This document shows, one piece after another, positions 31,688-40,468 of a DNA stretch of 64,000 nt (positions are counted from its first letter, which is position 1; every line of letters begins with the position of its first letter). The stretch covers positions 124,001 through 188,000 of the forward strand of contig JBMNGX010000002.1 of the NCBI GenBank assembly GCA_050950065.1, read 5' to 3'. Below the pieces are notes generated by a model. The model saw only the letters and a list, made by a program, of their open reading frames with translations. It did no database searches and was not told where the DNA came from. This DNA is from JBAYOE01 sp050950065 (GTDB lineage: Bacteria; Spirochaetota; Spirochaetia; Sphaerochaetales; Sphaerochaetaceae). A program made the position numbers and the translations under genes.

Positions 31688-34250
31688 CTGAGCCTAAAGT
31701 TAAAAGATTTTCATCATCAACTTTATTTTGTAGTGATCCAACAAAGCGGAAGTTCCACCTTAAAGTTCTAACATCTAATCCACCAGCTAAAAGGAAGTTG
31801 GGGAATTTTTCTAATAATTTTGCACTATCTTTATCAAAGAAATCTTCAACTTTAAGATCTTTGGCATCAACTTTAGTTGCTAAAGCACCAAAGAGGTTAA
31901 CACCAATTTTTCTTTCGTTCTTCATTCTCCAAATAAAATCTAGTGAAGGATACAGTTTTAACTGATCTGCTAAGTTAAACTCAATTAAAGAGCTTACACC
32001 AAATTCAAAAGCACCATCACTGTTGATTGCAACTCTTAAACCACCAGTTTGTACCTCTTCAATTGTTAAATTATCTAAGTAGAGGTTATCAAAGAAAGAT
32101 TCAATGCCAACCATTCCTAACTTAAGATTTGAATAAAAACCTAAAGCCTCTTCTCTAGGGGCGCTAGCTACACCGTAATTATTAACCAAAATTCTGTTGG
32201 CAAAGTTAATTGGGGTAGAATCGTCTGCTAGAAGATAGAATTTATCGCCAGGTTGTCCATACTCAACATAATCGATAAACCTCATTAAAGAGGAGATTAG
32301 TGGAAGGGTAGGTCCTTTTTCTACACGTGATGTATAATTAGGATCATAAGTTGCAGGGGTGAATAGAGAATCTTTTGTTAAGAAGAAAGCTTGAAGTCCT
32401 AAAGCAAAGTTGTTAATTCTAATAAATGGATTAATAGAGAACCCAACTAAAGGTTCAGTTCCACTATCAAAAGTATCTCTAGTTAAGTTAAATGTTGCAC
32501 TAACTCCCCAGTCGCTTCTCCCTTTACCACTTTCAGTGGCAGAAACTACACCGCTAGGTTGTTTGATGGTGATTGCATCATCATCTCTAACAGCAACTTC
32601 TTCAACTTTTATCTCTTTTGCTTCTGGGTCTAAAGAAACAAATACAACCTCTTGATCTTTTTCTAGTTGAGCTTTGGCTGAAGCAACAAATGAATCAACT
32701 TGTGGATCGTAAGGAACTGTATAAATTCCTAAAGCTTGAGCTAAAGAACTTTGAGTTGGATCGTTAACCTCTTGGGCACTAATTTGAAGTGGGATCATTG
32801 AGGATATTGCTTTATCCTCAGTGATAACTTCAACAACTCCAATGCTTTGCAACTCTTTGGCTGAACTAACAATCAAAGTATCATTAACAACTTTACCAGC
32901 TGGTCCTAAGTTTGCACTAGATCCATCAACGATTAAATCGATGTTGTTTAGAGTTAAAGCAACATTGGTACTAGTTAAAAGCGAGTTGGTTGGGAAGTTT
33001 CCTAAAGCAACTACAACATCACTTTGAGAAGCAACTTCATCAACAAGTTGTTGAGCAACTGTGATAATAAAATCATCAACTTCAAGATCATCAGTTAATG
33101 AAACACCAATTACTCCAACTTTCAAACCATTAAAGTTGTAAATTTTGTAAGGGTCAAAACCATCTTCAGTTCTATTGGCAGCTAAGACACTTAAATCAGA
33201 GTAATCTTTAGCCAATTGAGCCATCTCAATTAAATAAGCTTCACCAAATGCATAATCAGCAGGACCGGGGGCAATTGCATCGTAGCCAACCATCTCAATT
33301 AGTTGACCAATAACTTCCCCTTTAAATGCATCTGCTAAAGGCGTTCCACTGATAGCATTTCCTGCATCTAAAACTAAAGTGTTTTCAAAGTACTCTTTAG
33401 ACCAATCTAAAAGGGTCTTCAATCTGCTAAAGCCAATTCCCTTCTCATTAACAACACCTAAGGTATCTGCTGTGTGAACGATGTAAAGGGTAGTTACCTC
33501 TTTAGGCTCAACAGGCTTTACAACCTCAACAGGCTTTTCGACTTCTACAGGTTTGGCAATCAACGGGTTTTCGACTTCTACCGGTTTGGCAACTTCGACA
33601 GGCTTAACTTCTTCTACAACAGCTTTAGGCTCTTCTTTTACCTCTACAACTTTAGCAACTTCTTTTTCTTTAACTGGCCTATCACCAATAGAGAGGGCAA
33701 GATAAGACTCCTCTGTAATTGGCTTTAATGTTCTAAATGGGTCTGCCATGTTTAGATAGGTGTTTTTTCCTAAAGTTGTAACTTGACGAGTGATTGCGTT
33801 TGTTGCTTTAACGACACCCGATAAAGCAAACACAAGTTCAGAAGCATCACTAGTTACAAATATTTCACCAGCGCCATCTAAAGTGTAACGGGCAACAGGG
33901 GTAGTAACATCAAGTTTGCCACTAAATGGGGAAGTGGTTAAAAATGAAGCCGAACCACCTACCAAGTAGAAGGTTGGATTACTATCAACTCTTTTACCAA
34001 TTGCCATAATTGATTCACTTTGTAAAACAATTGTAGTAAATGGTCCTTCTAATGTTAACGGTGTTTTTCCAGAGAGAACTATATAGCCCTCTTTCAACTC
34101 TACAGGAGTTGTCCCTTGTTCCACGAATAAACCTTTTTCATCAAATTGAAAAAAGTCATCAGAACCATCAACTACACGTAGATAGTCAACGGCAAAAAGG
34201 GGCACAAATAAACACGTTAACAACACTAAAATTAATGTCAGTTTTTTCAC
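31653..34250 (-). pseudogene. Large envelope protein, N-terminal FecR / 5'-nucleotidase-like part (frameshifted)
   Basis: Signal peptide (residues 1-20), a FecR-like beta domain (about 40-190), a Pro-Val-Glu-Lys repeat linker (about 195-255), a metallophosphatase/5'-nucleotidase-like domain (about 258-500), then barrel-type strands. The phosphatase domain keeps its frame ('LVLDAGNAISGTPLADAF', 'GLKVGVIGVSL') but has lost metal ligands: 'HTADTLG' lacks the D-x-H pair and Asp is Asn in 'DAGN'. The frame ends at a TGA near 31653 while the coding sense continues in the +1 frame. Removing one base near 31680 would give about 1460 residues. The start is GTG with AGAGGA upstream. Confidence 0.68.
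33485..33665 (-). repeat. Low-complexity Pro-Val-Glu-Lys coding repeats
   Basis: Short degenerate direct repeats that encode runs such as KPVEV and EKPVE in the linker of the large envelope protein. Such linkers often span the periplasm or peptidoglycan. Repeats of this type are also prone to slippage in replication and assembly. Confidence 0.7.
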
Positions 34251-34282
34251 GTATGGTATCCTCTTCTTTTCCTTCTTCTAAG

Positions 34283-34288
34283 ATTATA
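34283..34288 (-). promoter_or_regulatory. Consensus -10 box for the large envelope protein gene
   Basis: A perfect TATAAT on the minus strand, about 32 nt upstream of the GTG start at 34250. The -35 region 17 nt further upstream (AGTTGC) is poor, so only the -10 is called. Confidence 0.45.
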
Positions 34289-34326
34289 GTAAAAATAGTC
34301 AAATCGCAACTGTTTGACAAATTAAA

Positions 34327-35082
34327 TTACCTTTCTCTAGGTATTTGATACGAAAATTGATGGGCATTATAGAGGTGTTGGCGCGCATTTTTGTCAATTT
34401 TGACCAAACTTCTCACAATGGGCTTCAGTTGAGAACGAATATTCGTTTGGTCATGGGGGCAAGTAGATTTAGAAACAGGAAAATTGTAGAGTTTTGTTAG
34501 CTGAACAATGGTGTGTTCAGGGATCTCTATTAAGGGTCTAATTACATGAATACTCCCTTTAAAAAACTCTTGCACAGGTAACATTGTTGAAAAAGTTGCC
34601 CTACTAGTTAAGTTTAACAAAGTAGTCTCAACTAAATCATCCAAATGATGTCCCATAGCAATCAATTTAAAATCATTCTCTTTAGCCCAATCAAAGAAAA
34701 TCCTTCTTCTGTTACGTGAACAAAGATAACAGTTAAAATCCCCTTTAAAACTATCTGGATACTTTGGTTGATCTAAAATTGTAAAAGGGATTTCTAACTT
34801 TTTATAAAACTCAATTAAGTTTTGCCGCTCTATATCTGTAATTGAACTCTCTTGCCAATTAATCATCAAAGCCTCTAAGTGGTAGGAGATTGGTAGCCAC
34901 TTCAACCTCTTTGCCAAAGCAAAGGAGAGGGCTAAAGAATCTTTTCCTCCCGATACACTTAATAAAACCTTCTCATTTTCTCTAATCATCGAATGCTTAT
35001 TAATTGCTTTACCCACCATTTTTATAAAACGGTGGGCAAAAGGGGTAAGTTTTTCATCCTCAACATCGTATATTTTATCCAT
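34327..35082 (-). CDS. ttcA: tRNA 2-thiocytidine biosynthesis protein TtcA
   Basis: A 251-residue PP-loop ATPase that thiolates cytidine 32 in certain tRNAs using an Fe-S cluster. The ATP loop 'LLSVSGGKDSLALSFAL' is near residue 42, followed by 'CYLCSRNRRRIFFDWA' with the cluster-type C-x2-C and 'MGHHLDDLVETTLLNLT'. A third cysteine is present in 'KSTCPHDQ'. It begins one base after the stop of the HD-domain gene, so the two are co-transcribed. The family can be confused with other PP-loop thiolases, but the cysteine layout favours TtcA. Confidence 0.86.
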   Translation of the reverse strand: MDKIYDVEDEKLTPFAHRFIKMVGKAINKHSMIRENEKVLLSVSGGKDSLALSFALAKRLKWLPISYHLEALMINWQESSITDIERQNLIEFYKKLEIPFTILDQPKYPDSFKGDFNCYLCSRNRRRIFFDWAKENDFKLIAMGHHLDDLVETTLLNLTSRATFSTMLPVQEFFKGSIHVIRPLIEIPEHTIVQLTKLYNFPVSKSTCPHDQTNIRSQLKPIVRSLVKIDKNARQHLYNAHQFSYQIPRER

Positions 35083-35083
35083 C

Positions 35084-36334
35084 TTATTTGAAAATCTCCG
35101 TTAAAATAGAGTGAGAAAGATTTTGATTTACCTCTTTAGGTAAAAACAAACTAACCTTTTGTAATGAAGAAGAAAAACTCTTTTCTACATTGCCACTAAA
35201 AAGAGTATCAGAGAGATTAAAATCTTCAACTTTCCCATTTTCATAAACAATAGGGATATTTGCCTCAAATGAGACTTTTTCTGGAATATCTAAAACAACT
35301 TCCCATTTTTGTAATTCAGGGAAACTTTTTTTAATCTCTTTGAAAATTATTTCTTCCAATTTCTCTTTTTCTTGGTGAGTGTAGATTTTTTCCTCTTTAA
35401 CAGGGGTAGTGCCTTTTTGTAAAAGAAGGTTGCTTTGCTTAACAGAACTGAAAAGTTTTTCACTAAAGGTCCCTTTTATGGGTCTAAAGAGCTCACTAAA
35501 AGAGTAATCATCTAAATCATAAAGATCCTCTTCTTTAAATAGCCCCTCTTTTAAAGCTAACAAAACCCCTTTTTTAATCATTGCTGTTGCACTTCTGGTT
35601 ACAGGGTGCCAATAAACATTTTTGTACATTAAATACTTTGAAAAAAGAAGGTGTTGTATCGAAGTAGTCGCTTCTGCTTTTAAAGCAAATTGTAAATCGT
35701 CGGTAAATGTAAAGTTTCTAATTATGTAAGGGGCATCTTGCATCCCATAAGGAACCCCACAATAAAAAGCATCTCTGTTTAAGTAATCTAGTTTATCAGG
35801 ATCTAATACTCCCGATAAAATTGATCTAAAAAATAAAATCTCTTTATCAAAAGTGGGAATTTGGTAATCTAAAATCTCAATGACACTATCGATACTGCTG
35901 TTAAGTTGATTCTCAATAATGCCTTTTATGTAAGGATCATTTTTTATAATCTTTGCACCCAATTTTTCATGAGTTTGTTTAACTACATCTTTAAGGGCGT
36001 GGGTGTAGGGGAAGTGTCCCAAATCGTGTAACAATGAAGCTGCTAAAAAGGCGTTAATGTTTTCAATTTTTAAACTAATTCCTTCATGTAGTAGTGTTAA
36101 AATTATCAACCTACTAAGGTGGAAAACACCCAAAGAGTGGTTATTACGAGTGTGAACTGCTCCAGGATAAAGTAAGTATGTGGGTCCTAGTTGCTTGATG
36201 TTGTGTAACTTTTGCATTGGAGGGGAGGTGTAAAGATTTTTAAAAGGTTGTGATAAATAGATATCTTTCCACAAAGGATCTCGCACCACGTGATTAAAAT
36301 TGGTTGTTAACATACTAATTTGTTTTAAATTCAT
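35084..36334 (-). CDS. HD-domain phosphohydrolase (SAMHD1/YdhJ-like)
   Basis: A 416-residue HD-superfamily protein. Metal-binding motifs are 'PGAVHTRNNHSLGVFHLS', 'ASLLHDLGHFPYTHAL' and 'GVLDPDKLDYLNRDAFYCG', the layout of dNTP triphosphohydrolase-like enzymes. A phosphatase acting on nucleotides is likely, but the substrate is unknown. An in-frame ATG at 36379 lies in the promoter region. TTGACT (36376-36371), a 17-nt spacer and TTTAGT (36353-36348) put the transcript start just before ATG 36334. ttcA follows at once. It is divergent from the small exported protein gene. Confidence 0.78.
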   Translation of the reverse strand: MNLKQISMLTTNFNHVVRDPLWKDIYLSQPFKNLYTSPPMQKLHNIKQLGPTYLLYPGAVHTRNNHSLGVFHLSRLIILTLLHEGISLKIENINAFLAASLLHDLGHFPYTHALKDVVKQTHEKLGAKIIKNDPYIKGIIENQLNSSIDSVIEILDYQIPTFDKEILFFRSILSGVLDPDKLDYLNRDAFYCGVPYGMQDAPYIIRNFTFTDDLQFALKAEATTSIQHLLFSKYLMYKNVYWHPVTRSATAMIKKGVLLALKEGLFKEEDLYDLDDYSFSELFRPIKGTFSEKLFSSVKQSNLLLQKGTTPVKEEKIYTHQEKEKLEEIIFKEIKKSFPELQKWEVVLDIPEKVSFEANIPIVYENGKVEDFNLSDTLFSGNVEKSFSSSLQKVSLFLPKEVNQNLSHSILTEIFK

Positions 36335-36379
36335 CGGTTGTATCGTAACTAAATTAGTTGACAGTTGTCTAGTCAACAT

Positions 36380-36408
36380 TTGACAAACATCTAATAGTAA
36401 CGCATCAT
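36380..36408 (+). promoter_or_regulatory. Promoter of the small exported protein gene (probably leaderless)
   Basis: TTGACA at 36380-36385, a 17-nt spacer and CATCAT at 36403-36408; ATG 36415 follows 6 nt later with no Shine-Dalgarno. A GTTGAC/GTCAAC inverted repeat (36356-36376) lies just upstream, between this and the divergent HD promoter. Confidence 0.5.
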
Positions 36409-36414
36409 AAATTG

Positions 36415-36858
36415 ATGAATAAAAAGCTCCTTTTCTTATTTATTATACTAACAACTTGTTCTTTATTTTCACTTCATTCTTATGAAACTAGAAACGAAGC
36501 ACAATTAAATGAGAGCTTTTTAGGTTTCTATCCTCACTCAACTTTAGTAAATTACGTTAGTGACCCCTTTTTGACAACCACCTTAGAGGAAAAACTAACT
36601 TATAAAGCACTAACTTCTGTATACGATGAGTCTTGGTTTGAAACTTATGTTGATCCTAAATCAATTTATCATCTCAATCTTTTGTACAACGAGTTTTTAG
36701 CTGCTGAACTTCCTGCAAAAGTTTTAATAGGGGGATCTAAAAAGTTAGATACACAAACATCGATAAAGGTTGTCGTAAATAATAAAAGTGTTTTAAATCT
36801 TGTTTGGGAAACAAAAGAGGATAAAAGAGCTCTAATAGTTGCCATCAACATAAAGTAG
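36415..36858 (+). CDS. Small exported protein of unknown function
   Basis: A 147-residue product with a Sec-type signal peptide (hydrophobic residues about 5-18, then 'SLFSLHSYE'). No family is recognised. The mature part is mixed alpha/beta with 'YPHSTLVNYVSDPF' and a beta-rich C-terminal half. It is expected in the periplasm or outside. A TTG at 36412 is also in frame, but ATG 36415 fits the promoter distance. tRNA-Met follows within 62 bp under its own promoter. Confidence 0.6.
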   Translation: MNKKLLFLFIILTTCSLFSLHSYETRNEAQLNESFLGFYPHSTLVNYVSDPFLTTTLEEKLTYKALTSVYDESWFETYVDPKSIYHLNLLYNEFLAAELPAKVLIGGSKKLDTQTSIKVVVNNKSVLNLVWETKEDKRALIVAINIK

Positions 36859-36865
36859 AAACCTC

Positions 36866-36894
36866 TTGACTAAGTACTATTTCATAGGTAAAGT
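36866..36894 (+). promoter_or_regulatory. Promoter of tRNA-Met
   Basis: TTGACT at 36866-36871, a 17-nt spacer and TAAAGT at 36889-36894. The expected start is about 19 nt before the tRNA. Confidence 0.6.
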
Positions 36895-36919
36895 TGCCTT
36901 TGTCATCTATTAGATGCAT

Positions 36920-36992
36920 GGCGGCGTAGCTCAGATGGTAGAGCAAACGGCTCATATCCGTTCGGTCAGGGGTCCGAGTCCCTTCGCCGCTA
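36920..36992 (+). tRNA. tRNA-Met (CAT)
   Basis: A 73-nt cloverleaf with anticodon CAT in the loop CTCATAT. The acceptor stem GGCGGCG pairs with CGCCGCT, so the first pair is G.T. The discriminator is A and CCA is not encoded. A paired 1:72 position argues for the elongator rather than the initiator; tRNA-Ile2 (CAT) cannot be fully excluded. Confidence 0.88.
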
Positions 36993-37030
36993 AAAGGGAG
37001 GTTACATTTGTTTCCTCCCTTTTTCTTTTT
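36992..37030 (+). terminator. Terminator after tRNA-Met
   Basis: AAAAGGGAGG and CCTCCCTTTT form a 10-bp stem with a 12-nt loop, followed by a T-rich run. Confidence 0.8.
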
Positions 37031-37042
37031 TCTCCGCTTTAA

Positions 37043-37071
37043 TTGAAATATTTAGTAAAGAGGGTTACTCT
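37043..37071 (+). promoter_or_regulatory. Promoter of the membrane protein gene (probably leaderless)
   Basis: TTGAAA at 37043-37048, a 17-nt spacer and TACTCT at 37066-37071, the same -10 as recO. The ATG at 37078 follows 6 nt later without a Shine-Dalgarno. Confidence 0.5.
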
Positions 37072-37077
37072 TTTTAT

Positions 37078-37851
37078 ATGTTTAGCTTTTTTATAAAAAA
37101 ATCGTTCTTTGATGGGTGGGATAATATTTTATCTCTGCTTCTTTATAACTTTATAAACATAGCTCTTATTTTTGCCCTCTACTTTGGCATAACGTTTTTA
37201 GGCATTATCTTTTCATTGGGCTTAATCATCATTATATTAACCTTAGCCCTAAACTCTATTTATCAAGCAATTATCTCAATAATTATGAAAGGGTATGTAG
37301 ATTATAAGAGGGTTGACAAAGAGAGTTTTAAAACCTCTTTGTTTAAGATAAAAGGACATATTATAAGTCACTTCATCATCCAATTAGGTGCAATAACGTT
37401 AGTAACTATCGTTCTCCCTTTTTATCTCTCTTTTAAAACTATTTTCTTTTATGTAATCTCAATTTTATTTATCTGGCTGTTAGTTTTTACTATGATGGCT
37501 CTTTTTTACTTTTACCCTTTAGCTTTAATTATGGATAAAGATCGCCCTTTAAAGAGTTTGAAAAAGAGTTTTGTTGTAGTTGTAGATAATCTGTTTTTTA
37601 CACTAGGTTTTGGTGTATATCACCTAGTTAACTTCATAATTTCACTATTTTTTGCTACACTGATACCAGGTGTTAGCGGAGTTGCCCTTTCTAGGCATGT
37701 CGCAATGAAGATTCTAATGAAGAAGTACGACTTTTTAGAAGAGTTTCCCGAGCAAAGAAAAGAGTTAGATTGGTATGAACTTCTTTATGAAGAGGATCAA
37801 CTTGTTGGAAAGAGGACATTCAAAGGGACAATATTTCCTTGGAAGGAGTAA
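37078..37851 (+). CDS. Integral membrane protein of unknown function
   Basis: A 257-residue protein with about five or six hydrophobic helices spread over residues 20-210 and a charged C-terminal tail of about 40 residues ('EEFPEQRKELDWYELLYEED'). A conserved-looking cytoplasmic stretch 'LIMDKDRPLKSLKKSF' lies between helices. I do not recognise the family with confidence. The CYTH and PpiC genes follow closely, so the three probably form one unit. Confidence 0.65.
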   Translation: MFSFFIKKSFFDGWDNILSLLLYNFINIALIFALYFGITFLGIIFSLGLIIIILTLALNSIYQAIISIIMKGYVDYKRVDKESFKTSLFKIKGHIISHFIIQLGAITLVTIVLPFYLSFKTIFFYVISILFIWLLVFTMMALFYFYPLALIMDKDRPLKSLKKSFVVVVDNLFFTLGFGVYHLVNFIISLFFATLIPGVSGVALSRHVAMKILMKKYDFLEEFPEQRKELDWYELLYEEDQLVGKRTFKGTIFPWKE

Positions 37852-37860
37852 AAAAAGCTG

Positions 37861-38409
37861 GTGTACTTAGAAATTGAGCTAAAAGTAGCAATAAATGAAA
37901 ATTATCTAAATAATTTAATTGAAAAAGTTACCTCCTATTTTACTTTAGAGCCTTTAAAAAAAGAGAAAGTAGATTTTTATTATAAGAAACAAGATGAGTT
38001 TGTCCGTTTGCGAGAAGTTGATGGGAAACTGTTTCTGACAACTAAAGTGCGTAGTAGAAATCAAGATGGCATTGAATTAAATAAAGAGAGAGAACTCTTA
38101 TTACCAATAGAGTTTAAAAATCAAGGGAAGTCAATACTCACTTTATTGGGATACACCTTTTACAAAAGTAAAAAGAAAAAAGGGTATTTGTGGCAAAAAG
38201 AGAATTTGAGTGTTGAGTTAGTTGAAGTTGATACACTTGGATGGTTTTTGGAAGCTGAATTTATTGAAGCTGAGAATATAGATGAAAAACTTAAAACGCA
38301 AAGGGAGAAAGAACTTAAAGAACTAGTAGGCCAATTTGGATTAAGTGAAAAGATGATAGAAAAAAGGCCCTACTTACATTTGTTGAAGGAGCAAGAAAAT
38401 GGAGTATAG
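37861..38409 (+). CDS. CYTH-domain protein (class IV adenylyl cyclase / triphosphatase-like)
   Basis: A 182-residue CYTH tunnel-fold protein. The N-terminal 'YLEIELKVAI' holds the E-x-E-x-K signature, followed by 'VDFYYKKQDEFVRLRE', 'TTKVRSRNQDGIELNKERE' and 'VELVEVDTLGWFLEAE' with the acidic residues of the tunnel. CyaB-type members act on triphosphorylated substrates such as ATP, inorganic triphosphate or thiamine triphosphate; the substrate cannot be told here. The start is GTG with AAGGAG about 12 nt upstream. The 3' end overlaps ppiC by 11 nt. Confidence 0.82.
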   Translation: MYLEIELKVAINENYLNNLIEKVTSYFTLEPLKKEKVDFYYKKQDEFVRLREVDGKLFLTTKVRSRNQDGIELNKERELLLPIEFKNQGKSILTLLGYTFYKSKKKKGYLWQKENLSVELVEVDTLGWFLEAEFIEAENIDEKLKTQREKELKELVGQFGLSEKMIEKRPYLHLLKEQENGV

Positions 38410-38674
38410 AGCATCACATATTTTAGTTAAAGATCGTGCTTTAGCTGAATCAATATTAAAACGTCTTAAACAGGGAGCTAGTTTTGCCTCCTTAGCTCGC
38501 CAATACTCAACTTGTCCAAGCAAAAGTAAAGGGGGAGACTTAGGATTTTTCAAAGAGGGAGATATGGTAATTCCCTTTGAAAGAGAGGTTAAAAGAATCT
38601 CTGTTGGCTCAATAGGTAAAGTTGTTGCAACTCAATTTGGGTATCACGTAATTAAAAAGACAGGTCAAAGATAG
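38399..38674 (+). CDS. Parvulin-type peptidyl-prolyl cis-trans isomerase (PpiC-like)
   Basis: A stand-alone 91-residue parvulin domain, the length of E. coli PpiC. It shows 'RASHILVKDRALAESIL', 'GASFASLARQYSTCPS', 'GGDLGFFKEGDMVIPFE' and the closing 'TQFGYHVIKK'. No signal peptide, so cytoplasmic. It should speed up proline isomerisation in protein folding. It overlaps the CYTH gene by 11 nt and its stop abuts the convergent btuD gene with no gap. Confidence 0.9.
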   Translation: MEYRASHILVKDRALAESILKRLKQGASFASLARQYSTCPSKSKGGDLGFFKEGDMVIPFEREVKRISVGSIGKVVATQFGYHVIKKTGQR

Positions 38675-39454
38675 TTAGTTCCAAATAGGCAAAATTGTTG
38701 GTCGTTCGTTGTTATTTTCAACTCTCACTTTAACTTTATAAATCTCTTCAATTTTTTGGGCAGTTAAAACTTCGCTAACTTTTCCCTCTGCTACTATTTT
38801 TCCTTTATCCATCATCACAACTAAATCACTAAAGGCGCTAACTGCATTTAAATCGTGTAATACTGTGATTACTGTAGTTTTGTTGCTATCAACTAAATTT
38901 CTTAACAAATTAAGAATCTCTTTTTGGTTGTGTACATCCAAATGACTTACCGGCTCATCAAGCAAAATCAGAGGAGAATCTTGAGCTAGTGCACGAGCAA
39001 TTAACATCCTTTGAAACTCTCCACCAGAAAGTTGAGTCCCATTTTGATCTTTAAGGTGCTCTATTTTCATCGCTTTTAATGACTCATTTACAATCTTATG
39101 ATCTTCAGTAGAGGGGAGATTTAAAGGCTTTTGATAAGGATAACGCCCCATAGCAACCACCTCATAAACTGTAAAATCGTACTCCAACTTACTTTGTTGA
39201 GGAACGTATGAGAGATTTCGAGCCAACTCTTTTTGTGTGTAAAAACTAATATCTTGGTCCATCAAAAATATTTTATCTTTTTCAGTTGGCAAAGACCTAA
39301 TCAAATGGCGTAGTAGTGTAGTTTTACCTGAACCATTGGGACCAACAATTGAGATAAAAGTGTGTTTAGGAAGTTGAAGACTTAAATTATCGAAAAGCTT
39401 TTTAAGGTGGTAAGAGTGAACTAAGTTTTTAATTGTAATTATACTTTCACTCAT
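38675..39454 (-). CDS. btuD: Cobalamin ABC transporter ATP-binding protein
   Basis: A 259-residue FecE/BtuD-type ATPase with Walker A 'GPNGSGKTTLLRHL', Q-loop 'SYVPQQSK', signature 'QLSGGEFQRMLIARAL', Walker B 'LILLDEPVSHLD' and switch His in 'TVLHDLNA'. It drives uptake through the BtuC-like permease, whose gene it overlaps by 4 nt. FecCD-family importers also move haem and siderophores. The cobalamin riboswitch at the head of this operon makes vitamin B12 or a precursor the likely cargo. Confidence 0.86.
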   Translation of the reverse strand: MSESIITIKNLVHSYHLKKLFDNLSLQLPKHTFISIVGPNGSGKTTLLRHLIRSLPTEKDKIFLMDQDISFYTQKELARNLSYVPQQSKLEYDFTVYEVVAMGRYPYQKPLNLPSTEDHKIVNESLKAMKIEHLKDQNGTQLSGGEFQRMLIARALAQDSPLILLDEPVSHLDVHNQKEILNLLRNLVDSNKTTVITVLHDLNAVSAFSDLVVMMDKGKIVAEGKVSEVLTAQKIEEIYKVKVRVENNNERPTILPIWN

Positions 39455-40461
39455 ACTGAACTCCTTTTCCTACTATTAAAGACTAAAAAGAAAAACAAAG
39501 GAGAGCCTGCAATAGAGGTAATAATTCCAACAGGCAACTCTGATGGGGCTACAATTAATCTAGCAATAGTATCTGAAAGAAGGGTAATTAAAGCCCCTCC
39601 AACTAGTGAGAATATAAAAAGGCGTTTGTGACGAGGTCCCACAATAAGGCGCATAATATGGGGAACCATTAACCCCACAAAGCCAATCACTCCACAAAAG
39701 GAGACAGTTACACTGGTTGCTAATGTTGTAAAAAGCAACAAGATAGTGCGAACTTTGTTAATTTCAACTCCCATTGAGAGGGCCGAACTCTCATCAGTTA
39801 ATAAAATATCTAATTCACGGGTAAAAAAGAGAATTGGAATTAATGAAAAAATAGCGATAGATGTAATAATTGCTACTTTTTGCCATGAGGCAGTAGCAAA
39901 AGAGCCCATCGACCATTGTAAAATTGATTGAAGTTGCGACCTATTTAAAAACATAAATAGTGTCATTAAAGCTGATAATAAAAAGTTTAATGCTACTCCA
40001 AACAAAAGAAGTGTTGTTTGATTGCCACGCGATCTATTTGCTAATAGTAAAATCAACGTAGCTGAACCAAAAGCTCCAACAAAGGCAGCAATTGGAATTT
40101 TCCAAATCCCTCCAGCTGCCCCTAATAAGCCAAAATAGGCGGCAATAGAGACTCCAAAAGCCCCTCCACTAGAGATTCCTAAAACATAAGGATCTGCCAT
40201 GGGGTTGCGAAACAAAGCTTGGTAGACCATTCCACTTACAGCTAAAATGGCTCCTGCTACTACACTAGTTAAGACTCTTGGAAATCTAAGTTGCCAAATT
40301 ATTCGAGAGGTAGTGTCATTTGCAGGTCCGTTTATTAAAGTTTTTACAACTATTGATAGCTCTATTGAGGCGGCCCCTTTAGTTAGAGCAATTACCACCG
40401 TTGCAATTAAAAGTATCAGTAAGAGGATAAACAACCCTTTATGGACTCTGCTATTATCCAT
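39451..40461 (-). CDS. btuC: Cobalamin ABC transporter permease (FecCD family)
   Basis: A 336-residue inner-membrane permease with about ten helices. It shows FecCD family features: 'IWQLRFPRVLTSVVAGAILA', 'GMVYQALFRNPMADPYVLG', 'SSGGAFGVSIA', 'CGVIGFVGLMVPHIMRL' and 'LPVGIITSIAGSPLFFFLV'. It forms the channel with BtuD and receives substrate from the binding protein encoded 7 bp upstream. Substrate is assigned by the riboswitch, not by the permease sequence. Confidence 0.87.
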   Translation of the reverse strand: MDNSRVHKGLFILLLILLIATVVIALTKGAASIELSIVVKTLINGPANDTTSRIIWQLRFPRVLTSVVAGAILAVSGMVYQALFRNPMADPYVLGISSGGAFGVSIAAYFGLLGAAGGIWKIPIAAFVGAFGSATLILLLANRSRGNQTTLLLFGVALNFLLSALMTLFMFLNRSQLQSILQWSMGSFATASWQKVAIITSIAIFSLIPILFFTRELDILLTDESSALSMGVEINKVRTILLLFTTLATSVTVSFCGVIGFVGLMVPHIMRLIVGPRHKRLFIFSLVGGALITLLSDTIARLIVAPSELPVGIITSIAGSPLFFFLVFNSRKRSSV

Positions 40462-40468
40462 TGTTAAC

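Noticed and set aside
33474..33728. 84-residue Phe/Asn/Arg-rich frame opposite the Pro-Val-Glu-Lys repeats
   Set aside because: Antisense artefact of a low-complexity coding repeat; also not a CRISPR, since the units are short, degenerate and in a reading frame.
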